Source of the DNA: Actinomadura sp. CNU-125
GTDB lineage: Bacteria > Actinomycetota > Actinomycetes > Streptosporangiales > Streptosporangiaceae
NCBI RefSeq assembly: GCF_001942465.1
Contig: NZ_MKJY01000584.1
Coordinates: 1-34,080, forward strand
Direction of reading: 5' to 3'
DNA length: 34,080 nt
In this document: in pieces, positions 26,480 to 33,741 of the stretch
Layout: each line of letters starts with the position of its first letter
How positions within the stretch are numbered: the first letter of the stretch is position 1
Notes under the pieces: generated by a model
Databases searched by the model: none
Seen by the model: only the letters and a program-made list of their open reading frames with translations
Told to the model about the DNA's origin: nothing
Program-made: the position numbers and the translations under genes

Positions 26480-27464
26480 GTCTCCTCTCGATGAGGCCGG
26501 ACGGGCGCGGCGGGCGCGACCGGGGCCGATGTGCGGGAGCTTTTCGTGCCGGAGTCGTCGATGGCGGAGTCGTGCTCGGCGCGGAGCCGGGCCAGGACGG
26601 ACGCGCGGTCCGGCAGGCCGTCGCGCGCGCCCGGCCGGGTGCACGACAGGCCCGCCGCCACGGCCGCGACGCGGGCACCGCGTCCGGCGGCGCGGAGCCC
26701 CGGTCGAGTTCCGCGCAGTAGACGCCGGCGAAGCAGTCCCCCGCGCCGGTGGCGTCCACGGCCGTCACCTCGATGGCGGCCCCGGCGTGCCGGCGCGTCC
26801 GGGGCGAACAGCGTCCAGCCGCGCGCACCGTCGGTGACCACCAGGTTTACCCGATGCCGCGCCGCCTCTCGGCGGCGAGCGCGGCGTCGGCGGCTCCGGC
26901 GGCTCCGGCGGCGAGGAACGCGGTCGCCTGGGCGCGGGCGACGAGCGCGTGGTCGGGCGGCGGCGAGCGCGGCGCGCATGGCGGCGGGCCCGTCGCAGCG
27001 TCGAGGTCGACGACGCCGCCCCGCTCGGGTCCGGCGAGGACGTCCGCCGCCGCGGGGAACCGGTAGCCGTCCAGGTAGAGCCAGGCCCCGGCGTCCCGCG
27101 CGGCCGCCGCCGCGGCCGCCACGTGCTCGGCGGTCACCCGGTCGTCCTGGCTGATGATGGACCGTTCCCCGTCCGGCGTGAGCAGCACCACGGCCGTGGT
27201 GAGGACGCCGGAGCGGGACGTCCAGCGCGTGCCGACGCCGTCGGCGGCGAGCGCGTCGAGGAACGCGGCGCGCTGCGGGTCCGGGCCGACGGCCCCGGCG
27301 AACCGGGCGTCGGCCCCCATCCGGGCGGCCGCCACCGCCGCGTTCGCCGCCATCCCGCCCTCGCCGCGCCGGACGCGGGTGGCCTGCACGCGCGCCGCCG
27401 GACCGGGCAGCACGGGGACCTCGACCGTCAGGTCGACGTTGGCGTACCCGCAGAAGACGATCAC
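26476..27464 (-). CDS. PfkB family carbohydrate kinase (several frameshifts)
   Basis: The locus is about 329 codons. The N-terminal part is intact: VIVFCGYANVDLTVEVPVLPG, then RRGEGGMAANAAVAAARMG (substrate-binding signature) and SIISQDDRVT. Then the frame changes at least three times. VNLVVTDGARGWTLFAPD lies in a second frame, IEVTAVDATGAGDCFAGVY (the anion-hole/catalytic-base motif) in a third, and ARVAAVAAGLSCTRPGARDG to the end back in the second. The breaks fall near 26865, 26795 and 26700; a compensated pair near 26950-26980 is possible. Either a poorly called stretch or a decayed gene. It would phosphorylate the imported sugar. The GTG start at 27464 overlaps the BtpA-like stop. Confidence 0.75.
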
Positions 27465-28336
27465 GGCAGTTCCGCTCCGGCCTTCGCCGCGGCGGCGGTC
27501 AGCTCGCGGACCTTCGCCCCGTCGACCCGGCCCCACCAGCGGCCGTTGTCCTTGACCGAGGACGCGACGATGACGCCGTCGCAGGCGGGCAGCAGTTCCC
27601 CGATGTTCCCGGCGGTGATGCCCGACCCGATCACGACGGGCAGGCTGGTGTGCGCCGCGATGCCCCGCACCTCGTCGAGGGCGGCGGCGTCGCCCGTCCG
27701 GGAGCCGGTGGCGATCAGCACGTCGGCGCCGAAGAACTCGGCGTCCTCGGTCTGCTCGGCGAGGGTGCGGTCGGCGACGATCGCGTGCGCGCCGTGCTTG
27801 ACGTGCACGTCGGCGAAGACCTTCACCGGCTTCGCGCCGATCCGGCTGCGGTAGCGGGCGGCGTGCGCGGCCTGCCCCTCGATGATCCCCTCGTTGGCGA
27901 CGTAGGCGTTGGCCCACTGGTTGACGCGGACGAACCCGGCGCCGCCCGACCACGCGGAGGCGATCGAGCACTCGGCCGCGTTGGACAGCACGCTGACGCC
28001 CGTCCGGCCGCCGGTCGCGTGCCGGACCCGGTCGGTCACGACGGCCATCGCGGCGGCCGTCTCGTAACCGTGCTCGCCGGGCTTGAGGAACGGGATGTCC
28101 CAGTGGTTCTCGACGATGAGGCCGTGGCAGCCGCCGTCGAGGTAGGCCCGGGCCTCCTCGATGGCGAACGCGCAGATCTCGTCCAGCGGGACGCCCTCGT
28201 AGTGCGGGCTGCCCGGCAGCGGCGGCAGGTGCACGACGCCGATGACGACCTTGGGGGTTGCGAACAGCTCCTCGATCGCGTTCGGCCCGGGCGGGAAGAC
28301 GCCCAGCGCCCGCTCGCTCCCCGTCTCCGCCGTCAT
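27461..28336 (-). CDS. BtpA/SgcQ family protein
   Basis: The protein has 291 residues with a TIM-barrel-like sequence. Landmarks are VVIGVVHLPPLPGSPHYEG, GCHGLIVENHWDIPF, FVRVNQWANAYVANEGII, VFADVHVKHG, DVLIATGSRTGD and LPVVIGSGIT. BtpA was first linked to photosystem I assembly in cyanobacteria. SgcQ belongs to an E. coli sugar operon, and relatives sit widely in sugar and nucleoside loci, so an enzyme acting on a phosphorylated sugar or nucleoside is likely. It is the first gene of the operon, with AGGAGG before ATG 28336 and an operator directly upstream. Confidence 0.9.
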   Translation of the reverse strand: MTAETGSERALGVFPPGPNAIEELFATPKVVIGVVHLPPLPGSPHYEGVPLDEICAFAIEEARAYLDGGCHGLIVENHWDIPFLKPGEHGYETAAAMAVVTDRVRHATGGRTGVSVLSNAAECSIASAWSGGAGFVRVNQWANAYVANEGIIEGQAAHAARYRSRIGAKPVKVFADVHVKHGAHAIVADRTLAEQTEDAEFFGADVLIATGSRTGDAAALDEVRGIAAHTSLPVVIGSGITAGNIGELLPACDGVIVASSVKDNGRWWGRVDGAKVRELTAAAAKAGAELP

Positions 28337-28348
28337 GACGCCTCCTAT

Positions 28349-28362
28349 GTAATCGATTGCAG
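28349..28362. promoter_or_regulatory. LacI-type operator upstream of the BtpA operon
   Basis: The 14-mer GTAATCGATTGCAG here recurs exactly at 28471-28484. With flanking bases it forms TGTAATCGATTGCA, palindromic except for one pair and centred on CG, as LacI-family sites are. It lies just downstream of the inferred promoter of the minus-strand operon and ahead of the ribosome site, where a bound repressor would block transcription. Confidence 0.75.
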
Positions 28363-28376
28363 TGAAGTTTTGGAGA

Positions 28377-28406
28377 ACCGTAGATAGCAGACCCCCAGGC
28401 CGTCAA
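28377..28406 (-). promoter_or_regulatory. Promoter for the minus-strand catabolic operon
   Basis: TTGACG (28406-28401) and TACGGT (28382-28377) are separated by 18 bases, a good vegetative-sigma match for an actinomycete. Transcription would start near 28370, placing the first operator at roughly +8 to +21. Confidence 0.55.
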
Positions 28407-28411
28407 GGGGG

Positions 28412-28417
28412 TATAGT
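28412..28417 (+). promoter_or_regulatory. Possible -10 box for the LacI gene
   Basis: TATAGT stands out in GC-rich sequence about 60 bases before the TTG start. No good -35 hexamer precedes it. The second operator lies downstream of it. Confidence 0.4.
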
Positions 28418-28470
28418 CGCCGCATCTCGACGTGATCCGGGCCGGTTCGAGGCCGTCGGCGGCTTGAGGA

Positions 28471-28484
28471 GTAATCGATTGCAG
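28471..28484. promoter_or_regulatory. LacI-type operator covering the regulator's own start codon
   Basis: This is the second exact copy of GTAATCGATTGCAG. Its TTG (28479-28481) is the inferred LacI start codon, and GAGGAG lies seven bases before that codon. The arrangement suggests tight autorepression. Confidence 0.72.
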
Positions 28485-29502
28485 CGGGTGACGATCGCGC
28501 AGGTCGCCGAGCGGGCGGGGGTGTCGACCGCGACGGTGTCGCGCGTCCTGTCGGGCCGCGGGCCGGTCTCGGCGGCGGTGCAGCGCAAGGTCAGGGCGGC
28601 CGCCGACGAACTCGGCTACCAGGTCAACTCGATCGCGCGCGCCCTGCGCAACAGCCGGACCGACACCGTCGGCATGGTCGCCGAGCATCTCCAACCCGTT
28701 CTTCACCTCGCTGGTGGAGAGCGTCGAGCACGCCCTCGGCCGGGAGGGCAAGGAGCTGCTGCTGTGCGACGCCCGCTCCGACCCCGCGGTCGAGGCGCGG
28801 CGGCTCGCGACGCTCGTCGCCCGCAACGTCGACGGGATCATCGTGAGCCCGAGCCACGGCACGCTGAGCGGCGCCGCCGTCCAGGAGACCGCCGACCGGC
28901 TGCCGCTGGTGCAGCTCGACCGGTTCGTCGGCGGCACCAGCACCGACTGGGTCGGCGTGGACGACGTCGCCGCGATGCGCCAGGTCATGGACCACCTGCA
29001 CGCGGGCGGGGCGCGCTCGGCGGCGTTCGTCGGCTCGCTGCTGACCAACTCCTCGACCGAGCAGCGCTTCGCCGGGTTCCGCCGCCGCGCCGACGATCTC
29101 GGCATCGCCGTCGACCCCGGGCAGGTCCTCCTCGGCGACTACAGCGTGGAGTGGGGCGAGACGGCCACCGCGCGGCTGATCGCCGAAGGCGGCCCGCCCG
29201 ACGCGATCGTGTGCGCCGACGACCTGATCGCCCTCGGCGTCACCCGCGCCTGCCGCGCGCACGGCGTGGACGTCCCGGGCCGCGTCCAGGTGACCGGCTA
29301 CGACAACATCGAGTTCGCGCGGCTGGGCGAGCCCGCGCTGACGACCGTGGACCAGCCCCGCGAGCGGATCGCGGCCGAGGCCGTCCGGCTGCTGGCCGCG
29401 GCGGCCGCGGACGGGGCCGACCGGGAGGCGCGCGGGCCGTCCGCGCACATCTCGCTCGTGCCGAGCCTGGTCGTCCGCGACAGCACCCGCGCGGACGCCT
29501 GA
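28479..29502 (+). CDS. LacI family transcriptional regulator (one frameshift)
   Basis: The product is about 340 residues. The N-terminal helix-turn-helix reads VTIAQVAERAGVSTATVSRV followed by LSGRGPVSAAVQRKVRAAADELGY and the hinge NSIARALRNSRTDTVGMV. The sugar-binding core follows in another frame (LLLCDARSDPAVEARRL, VDGIIVSPS, FAGFRRRADDLGI, VTGYDNIEFA, LTTVDQPRE). The shift is near 28686. Removing one C gives MVAEISNPFFTSLVESVEHAL, the normal LacI sequence, so an assembly error is likely. The start is TTG 28479, seven bases after GAGGAG. It probably represses itself and the facing operon; the inducer would be the imported sugar or a metabolite. Confidence 0.9.
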
Positions 29503-29518
29503 ACGGGGAGGAACCGGA

Positions 29519-30628
29519 ATGGACGCGACGGACCGGACGATCGACGCGCTGGAGCTCGCGCGGCGGCTGGTGCGGATCGACACCCGCGGCGGCGACGAGC
29601 GCGCCGCCGCCGACCTGGTGGCGGGGGTGCTGGACAGCGCGGGCTTCGAGGTCCGCGTGGACGAACCGGAGGCGGGGCGCGCGAACGTCGTCGCCCGCCG
29701 CGGCCCGGCCGTCCCGCGCGTGCCGGTCACCCTCACCGGCCACCTGGACACCGTGCCCGCCGACCCGTCCGGCTGGTCGTTCGACCCGCTGGGCGGCGAG
29801 GTGCGCGACGGGCGGCTGCTCGGGCGCGGCAGCAGCGACATGAAGGCGGGGGTGGCGTGCCAGCTCGCCGCCGCCGTGGACGCGGCGGCCGCGGCGCCGG
29901 ACCGTCCGCTGCAGCTGGTGTTCACGTTCGGTGAGGAGACCGGCTGCGACGGCGCCGCGCGTCTGGACCCGGCGTCGCTCGTCCCGGCGGACCTGCTGGT
30001 CGTGGCGGAGCCGACCGCGAACCGGACGGTCCTCGGGCACAAGGGCACGCTGTGGCTGCGGGCGACCGCGCGCGGGGTGTCGGCGCACGGCTCGCGGCCC
30101 GAGCTGGGCCGCAACGCGCTCGCCGCGCTCGCCGCCGCCGCGACGCGGGTGCACGGGCACCGCGGCTGGCCGGTGAGCCCCACGCACGGGCCGGTGACGG
30201 TGAACGTCGGCACCTTCCGCGCGGGCGTGCAGCCGAACCTGGTGCCCGACCACGCCGAGATGGGACTGGACGTCCGGACGATCCCGGGATTCGGGTCGGA
30301 CGAGGCCGTCGCGGAGATCGCGGAGCTGTGCGGGCCGGAGGTGGAGATCGAGCGGCTCGTCGACCTGCCCGGCGTCGCGACCGACCCCGCGTCCCCGGGC
30401 GTCGCGCGGGTGCTGGAGCTGCTCGCGCCCGGCGCGTCCGCGCGCGAGCCCGAGTACGCGACGTATTTCACGGACGCGTCCGTGCTGACGGCGATGCTCG
30501 GCGACCCGGCCGTGGTGATCTACGGTCCGGGCGATCCCGAACAGGCCCACGTGACGGACGAATCGTGTTCCGTGCGCCGGATCGACGAGGCCGCCGCGGC
30601 TTTCCGCCGGCTGCTCGGCGCGCATTGA
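29519..30628 (+). CDS. M20 family metallopeptidase/deacylase (ArgE/DapE-like)
   Basis: The protein has 369 residues. The two-zinc set is visible: TLTGHLDTVPAD, GRGSSDMKAGVA, FTFGEETGCDG (catalytic Glu and metal Glu), VVAEPTANRT and the final His in QAHVTDES. The dimerisation domain occupies the middle (GVSAHGSRPELGRNAL). Enzymes of this type remove acyl groups from amino acids or cleave small peptides. It follows the LacI gene by 16 bases with GGGGAGG before ATG 29519, so it belongs to the LacI-controlled locus and may deacylate the imported compound. The E. coli sgc operon also pairs a BtpA protein with a metallopeptidase-like protein. Confidence 0.9.
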   Translation: MDATDRTIDALELARRLVRIDTRGGDERAAADLVAGVLDSAGFEVRVDEPEAGRANVVARRGPAVPRVPVTLTGHLDTVPADPSGWSFDPLGGEVRDGRLLGRGSSDMKAGVACQLAAAVDAAAAAPDRPLQLVFTFGEETGCDGAARLDPASLVPADLLVVAEPTANRTVLGHKGTLWLRATARGVSAHGSRPELGRNALAALAAAATRVHGHRGWPVSPTHGPVTVNVGTFRAGVQPNLVPDHAEMGLDVRTIPGFGSDEAVAEIAELCGPEVEIERLVDLPGVATDPASPGVARVLELLAPGASAREPEYATYFTDASVLTAMLGDPAVVIYGPGDPEQAHVTDESCSVRRIDEAAAAFRRLLGAH

Positions 30629-30636
30629 TCGACAAT

Positions 30637-30682
30637 TCATGATCCGCGATTTCATGATCCGCGATCGGGCGGATCATGAAAT
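30637..30682. repeat. Short direct repeat and inverted repeat after the M20 gene
   Basis: TTCATGATCCGCGAT occurs twice in tandem (30637 and 30651). The second copy lies in a perfect inverted repeat, ATTTCATGATCCGC (30649-30662) and its complement (30669-30682), around a six-base loop. It sits directly before the terminator-like hairpin. Confidence 0.75.
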
Positions 30683-30686
30683 GCGG

Positions 30687-30722
30687 AAACGCCCCGGCGA
30701 TCCGGAGATCGCCGGGGCGTTT
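30687..30722. terminator. Strong hairpin, probable bidirectional terminator
   Basis: AAACGCCCCGGCGATC (30687-30702), loop CGGA and the exact complement (30707-30722) give a 16-bp perfect stem whose outer pairs are A-T. It lies between the convergent M20 and RlpA-like genes and can serve both strands, as the arms end in A and T runs. Confidence 0.8.
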
Positions 30723-30757
30723 CCCGTCCGCGCGCCGGGTCGCGGGCGCGAGCTCTG

Positions 30758-31417
30758 TCAGGAGCCGAAGGGCTGCGGCTCGCCGCGGTCGCCCGCGCCG
30801 TCGCCCCACTCCAGGACCTCCCACTTGAGGCCCTCGATGTGGCCCTGCCCGGTGCCCGTGTCGTAGTCGCTCTCGGGCTTCCCGCCGTCCACCAGGTAGC
30901 GGAAGGTGTAGGTGTCGAGGTCCAGCATGATGCCGCGGTGCGAGGGCTCGCCCGGGCCGCGGTCGCCGACGAAGCCGGTGACGCTGCGGCCGTTGTAGCT
31001 GACCTTGACCTTGGTCATCATCGGCCAGCTCGGGCTGGCGAACATGCCCTTCTGCATGGGCTCGCCGCTCGCGGGGGCACCGGTGTCGCCGCGGATGCCG
31101 GAACCGTCGTCCCAGAAGTAGGACGCGGTCGTCTCGCCGCTGAGCAGGACGTCGTCCTCCTTCTCGTCCTTGGCGGCGTCGGACTTCTTCTCCGCCTCGC
31201 CGCCGGGGGCCGCGGGCTTCTCGGCCTCGGGCTTCGCCGAGCCCTCGCCCGCGGCGGGGGTCTTGTGCTCCTGCGCGGAAGTGACCTGCTTGGACAGGAG
31301 CATCTGCTCTTCGGGAGCGCCGTCGTCGCTGGCGGCCGCCACACCGGCCACGAGCATCCCGGCCAGTGCGGTTCCGGTGATGCCGGTCAGGACGCCGTTG
31401 ATCGCTCGCTTCTGCAT
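30758..31417 (-). CDS. Secreted RlpA-like double-psi beta-barrel protein
   Basis: The protein has 219 residues. There is a signal peptide with basic MQKR, a hydrophobic stretch and a cleavage-like VAAA-S near residue 29. A low-complexity linker rich in A, E, K, P follows (about 45-90). The C-terminal domain, TTASYFWDDGSGIRGDTGA then ASGEPMQKGMFAS, VKVSYNGRSVTGFVGDRGP and HRGIMLDLD, resembles RlpA/expansin-like barrels that bind or cut cell-wall glycans, though the match is moderate. The start is ATG 31417 with AAGGAA upstream. A leader of about 365 bases precedes it. Confidence 0.78.
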   Translation of the reverse strand: MQKRAINGVLTGITGTALAGMLVAGVAAASDDGAPEEQMLLSKQVTSAQEHKTPAAGEGSAKPEAEKPAAPGGEAEKKSDAAKDEKEDDVLLSGETTASYFWDDGSGIRGDTGAPASGEPMQKGMFASPSWPMMTKVKVSYNGRSVTGFVGDRGPGEPSHRGIMLDLDTYTFRYLVDGGKPESDYDTGTGQGHIEGLKWEVLEWGDGAGDRGEPQPFGS

Positions 31418-31607
31418 GTGATTCCTTCGTTCGGCCGACAGGACCGCCGTTCCGCGCCGGAGCACAGGGATCGTCCGGGCAGGAGGGAACGGCTTTCGAG
31501 ACTCGGGACTCGAGATGCACCGCCGCGTTCGCGGACCCGCATGCCGGGACCCGCGGGCATGGCGGATCCGCGCCCGCGCCGTACGCCGGACGCCCGTTCG
31601 CGGGCGT

Positions 31608-31726
31608 GCGTCTACGCGGGTTGAATGAAGCGGGAGAATTGCCGACCGGGGGCACTGCGGCCCGCCCGGACGCGACCGGCTGCATGGATGCGGCCGCGAT
31701 TCGGCAGAGTGGTCCCCGCCTGGCGG
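31608..31726 (-). ncRNA. Candidate c-di-AMP (ydaO-yuaA) riboswitch in the RlpA-like leader
   Basis: The RlpA-like gene has a long untranslated leader. Reading the minus strand, it contains GCGGGGACC...GAATCGCGG and, about 80 bases on, CCGCTTCATTCAACCCGCGTAGACG. The latter resembles the 3' conserved block of ydaO RNAs (CCGUCAGCUAACCUCGUAGGCG as I remember it). Actinobacterial ydaO RNAs commonly precede secreted wall-hydrolase genes. The 5' half matches less well. A hairpin (31753-31781) stands at the leader's beginning. Covariance-model confirmation is needed. Confidence 0.35.
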
Positions 31727-31789
31727 GCGGGAGCGACGGCTCTGTGACAGCCCAGGTCAAGGGTTCTTTGACCGGGACCTGACGACGAG

Positions 31790-31818
31790 CATATACGCCA
31801 TTACCAGGTTTTCGCCAA
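31790..31818 (-). promoter_or_regulatory. Promoter for the RlpA-like gene
   Basis: On the minus strand TTGGCG (31818-31813) and TATATG (31795-31790) are separated by exactly 17 bases in a locally AT-rich stretch. Transcription would begin near 31783, about 365 bases before the start codon, which is unusually long for an actinomycete and supports a leader RNA. Confidence 0.6.
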
Positions 31819-31832
31819 ATCCAGGGATATTT

Positions 31833-31848
31833 TACCTTTTAGAAGGTA
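31833..31848. promoter_or_regulatory. Inverted repeat upstream of the permease gene
   Basis: TACCTT and AAGGTA flank a TTAG centre inside the AT-rich patch about 85 bases before the permease start. It may be an operator for a metal-responsive or MerR-like regulator. No such regulator is present in the window. Confidence 0.35.
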
Positions 31849-31931
31849 GATCGTTTTATCGAGAACTGCATCGGAACGCCTTTCCCGTGGGCGGTTCCGG
31901 GCACTCCGCCGGACATGGCACGATCTTCTCC

Positions 31932-32960
31932 ATGACCGACCACGCCGACCTCCGGACGGTCGACGACGAGCTGCTTCCCCCCGCCGACTGGGCTCCGCGC
32001 CGCCGGCTCGACCCCGGCGCCCGCGCCGCCGCGGGCTTCGCCGCGCTGGCCGTGGCGCTGCTCCTCGCCCGCGCCTGGGCCGCCCCGCACATCGACGCCC
32101 GCGCACTGGACGCCTGGGCGACGATCTTCGTGGCGATCTGCGTGCAGGCCCTGCCGTTCCTGGTCTTCGGGGTGATCCTCTCGGCCGCGATCACCGCGTT
32201 CGTCCCGTCCGCTTTCTGGCGCCGGGCGCTGCCCCGCCGCCCGGGCGCCGCCGTCCCCGTCGCGGGCGCGCTCGGCGCGGTCCTGCCCGGCTGCGAGTGC
32301 GCCTCCGTGCCGGTCGCGAGCGGCCTGATGGCCCGCGGCGTCGCGCCCGCGGCCGCGCTGACCTTCCTGCTCGCCGCGCCCGCGGTGAACCCGGTCGTGC
32401 TCGTCGCCACCGCCGTCGCGTTCCCCGGTTCGCCGGAGATGGTGGCCGCACGCTTCGTCGCGTCCCTGCTCGTCGCCGTACTGGCCGGGTGGACGTGGAC
32501 GCTGCTCGGCAAGGACGGGTGGATCCGCGTCCCGTCCCGTCCGGACGCGGCCTCCGGAACCCGCCTGGACGCCTTCCGGCAGGCGATGCGGCACGACATC
32601 ATGCACGCGGGCGGCTTCCTCGTCGTCGGCGGGCTCGCCGCCGCCACGATCAACGTGCTGGTGCCGCCGTCGTGGGTGGACCGCGTGGCCGACGTGCCGT
32701 GGCTCGCGATCCTCGTGCTGGCGCTGCTGGCCGTGCTGATGTCGATCTGCTCGGAGGCGGACGCGTTCGTCGCCGCGAGCCTCGGCCAGTTCTCCCCCAC
32801 CGCGAAGCTGGTGTTCCTCGTCGTCGGCCCGATGGTCGACCTCAAGCTGATCGCCCTGCAGACCGGCTTCTTCGGGCGGCGCTTCGCCGTCCGGTTCGTC
32901 CCGCTGACCCTCGCCCTGGCCATCGGGGTCGGCACGCTCGTCGGAGGTGTTCTGCTGTGA
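31932..32960 (+). CDS. Permease, PF03773/ArsP_1 (YcgR/YraQ) type
   Basis: The protein has 342 residues and about eight hydrophobic segments. The family motif PGCECASVPVASGLM with its CxC pair is near residue 120, followed by LLAAPAVNPVVLVATA, and the second half repeats the pattern with MSICSEADAFVAASL and VGPMVDLKLIALQTGFF. Members have been proposed to export small molecules or metals; most are unstudied. It overlaps the next gene as GTGA, forming the two-subunit arrangement common for this permease with TIGR03943-type proteins. The start is ATG 31932. Confidence 0.86.
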   Translation: MTDHADLRTVDDELLPPADWAPRRRLDPGARAAAGFAALAVALLLARAWAAPHIDARALDAWATIFVAICVQALPFLVFGVILSAAITAFVPSAFWRRALPRRPGAAVPVAGALGAVLPGCECASVPVASGLMARGVAPAAALTFLLAAPAVNPVVLVATAVAFPGSPEMVAARFVASLLVAVLAGWTWTLLGKDGWIRVPSRPDAASGTRLDAFRQAMRHDIMHAGGFLVVGGLAAATINVLVPPSWVDRVADVPWLAILVLALLAVLMSICSEADAFVAASLGQFSPTAKLVFLVVGPMVDLKLIALQTGFFGRRFAVRFVPLTLALAIGVGTLVGGVLL

Positions 32961-33692
32961 CGCGTTCCACCCAGAATTTCCTGCTGATGCTGGTCGGCGC
33001 GGCCGTGCTCTGGATCACGTTCGGCAGCGGCGAGTACGTGAACTACGTCAAGCCGGGGTTCCGCTACCTGCTGGCGCCCGCCGGGGCCGCGCTGATCCTG
33101 CTGGGCGCCGCCGGGCTGCGCCGGGAATGGCGGGACGGCGCCGCGCCCGACGAGGAACACGACGACGGGCACGGGCACGACCACTCCCGGGGCCCCCGGG
33201 TGGCGTGGCTGCTCTGCCTGCCCGTCCTGATCATCTTCGCGGTCGCGCCGCCCGCGCTGGGCTCCTTCACCGCCGCCCGGGACACCGAGCGCGCCGCGCC
33301 CCCCGCCCGCGCCCCCGGACGAGGGGTACGGCCCGCTGCCCCGCACGGGCGGGCCGGTCGCCATGACCATGGGCGATTTCATCGGACGCTCGTTCCTCGA
33401 GCAGACGGGCCGCGCGACGACGCTGCGCGGCGTCCAGGTGCGCCTCACGGGGTTCGTCACCCCGCGCGAGGGAGCGGGCTGGCAGGTCACCCGGCTGCGG
33501 ATGGCGTGCTGCGCCGGTGACGCCATGCCGTTCTCGGTCATCGTCCACGACCGGCCCCGGCCGCCCGAGGGCGCGTGGGTCCAGGTCGTCGGGACATGGC
33601 GGCCGCCCGAGGGGAAGGCCCGGACGGGCGTCCACGAGCTGAGCGGCGTCTCGGTGAAGCGCGTCCCCCAGCCGGAGAACCCCTACGAGTGA
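32957..33692 (+). CDS. TIGR03943-type putative permease subunit (YcgQ-like, one frameshift)
   Basis: The product is about 245 residues. There are two N-terminal membrane segments (LLMLVGAAVLWITF; YLLAPAGAALILLGAAGL), then a His/Asp-rich loop (EEHDDGHGHDHS) likely to bind metal, and a third membrane segment. An extracytoplasmic domain with FLEQTGRATTLRGVQVRLTGF and the paired cysteines of RMACCAGDAMPF follows. The frame breaks within the C-rich run at about 33299-33316; downstream DEGYGPLPRTGGPVAMTMGDFIG resumes. GTG 32957 overlaps the permease stop, so the two are coupled and probably form one complex. Confidence 0.85.
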
Positions 33693-33741
33693 GCAGGTCC
33701 GCGGAGCGGACCGGCGCGCCGGGACACGGCGCGCCGGGGGG

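Larger units (their letters stand above)
31418..31931. other. 514-base gap between RlpA-like and permease genes
   Basis: The gap holds the RlpA-like leader with its possible riboswitch, a hairpin at 31753-31781 (GGTCAA/TTGACC core), a minus-strand promoter at 31790-31818 and an AT-rich patch with an inverted repeat at 31833-31848 upstream of the permease. I see no further gene; open frames here are chance products of GC richness. Confidence 0.6.

Noticed and set aside
31418..31931. Overlapping open frames on both strands in the gap before the permease
   Set aside because: They lack ribosome sites and recognisable motifs and conflict with the promoter and leader arrangement.
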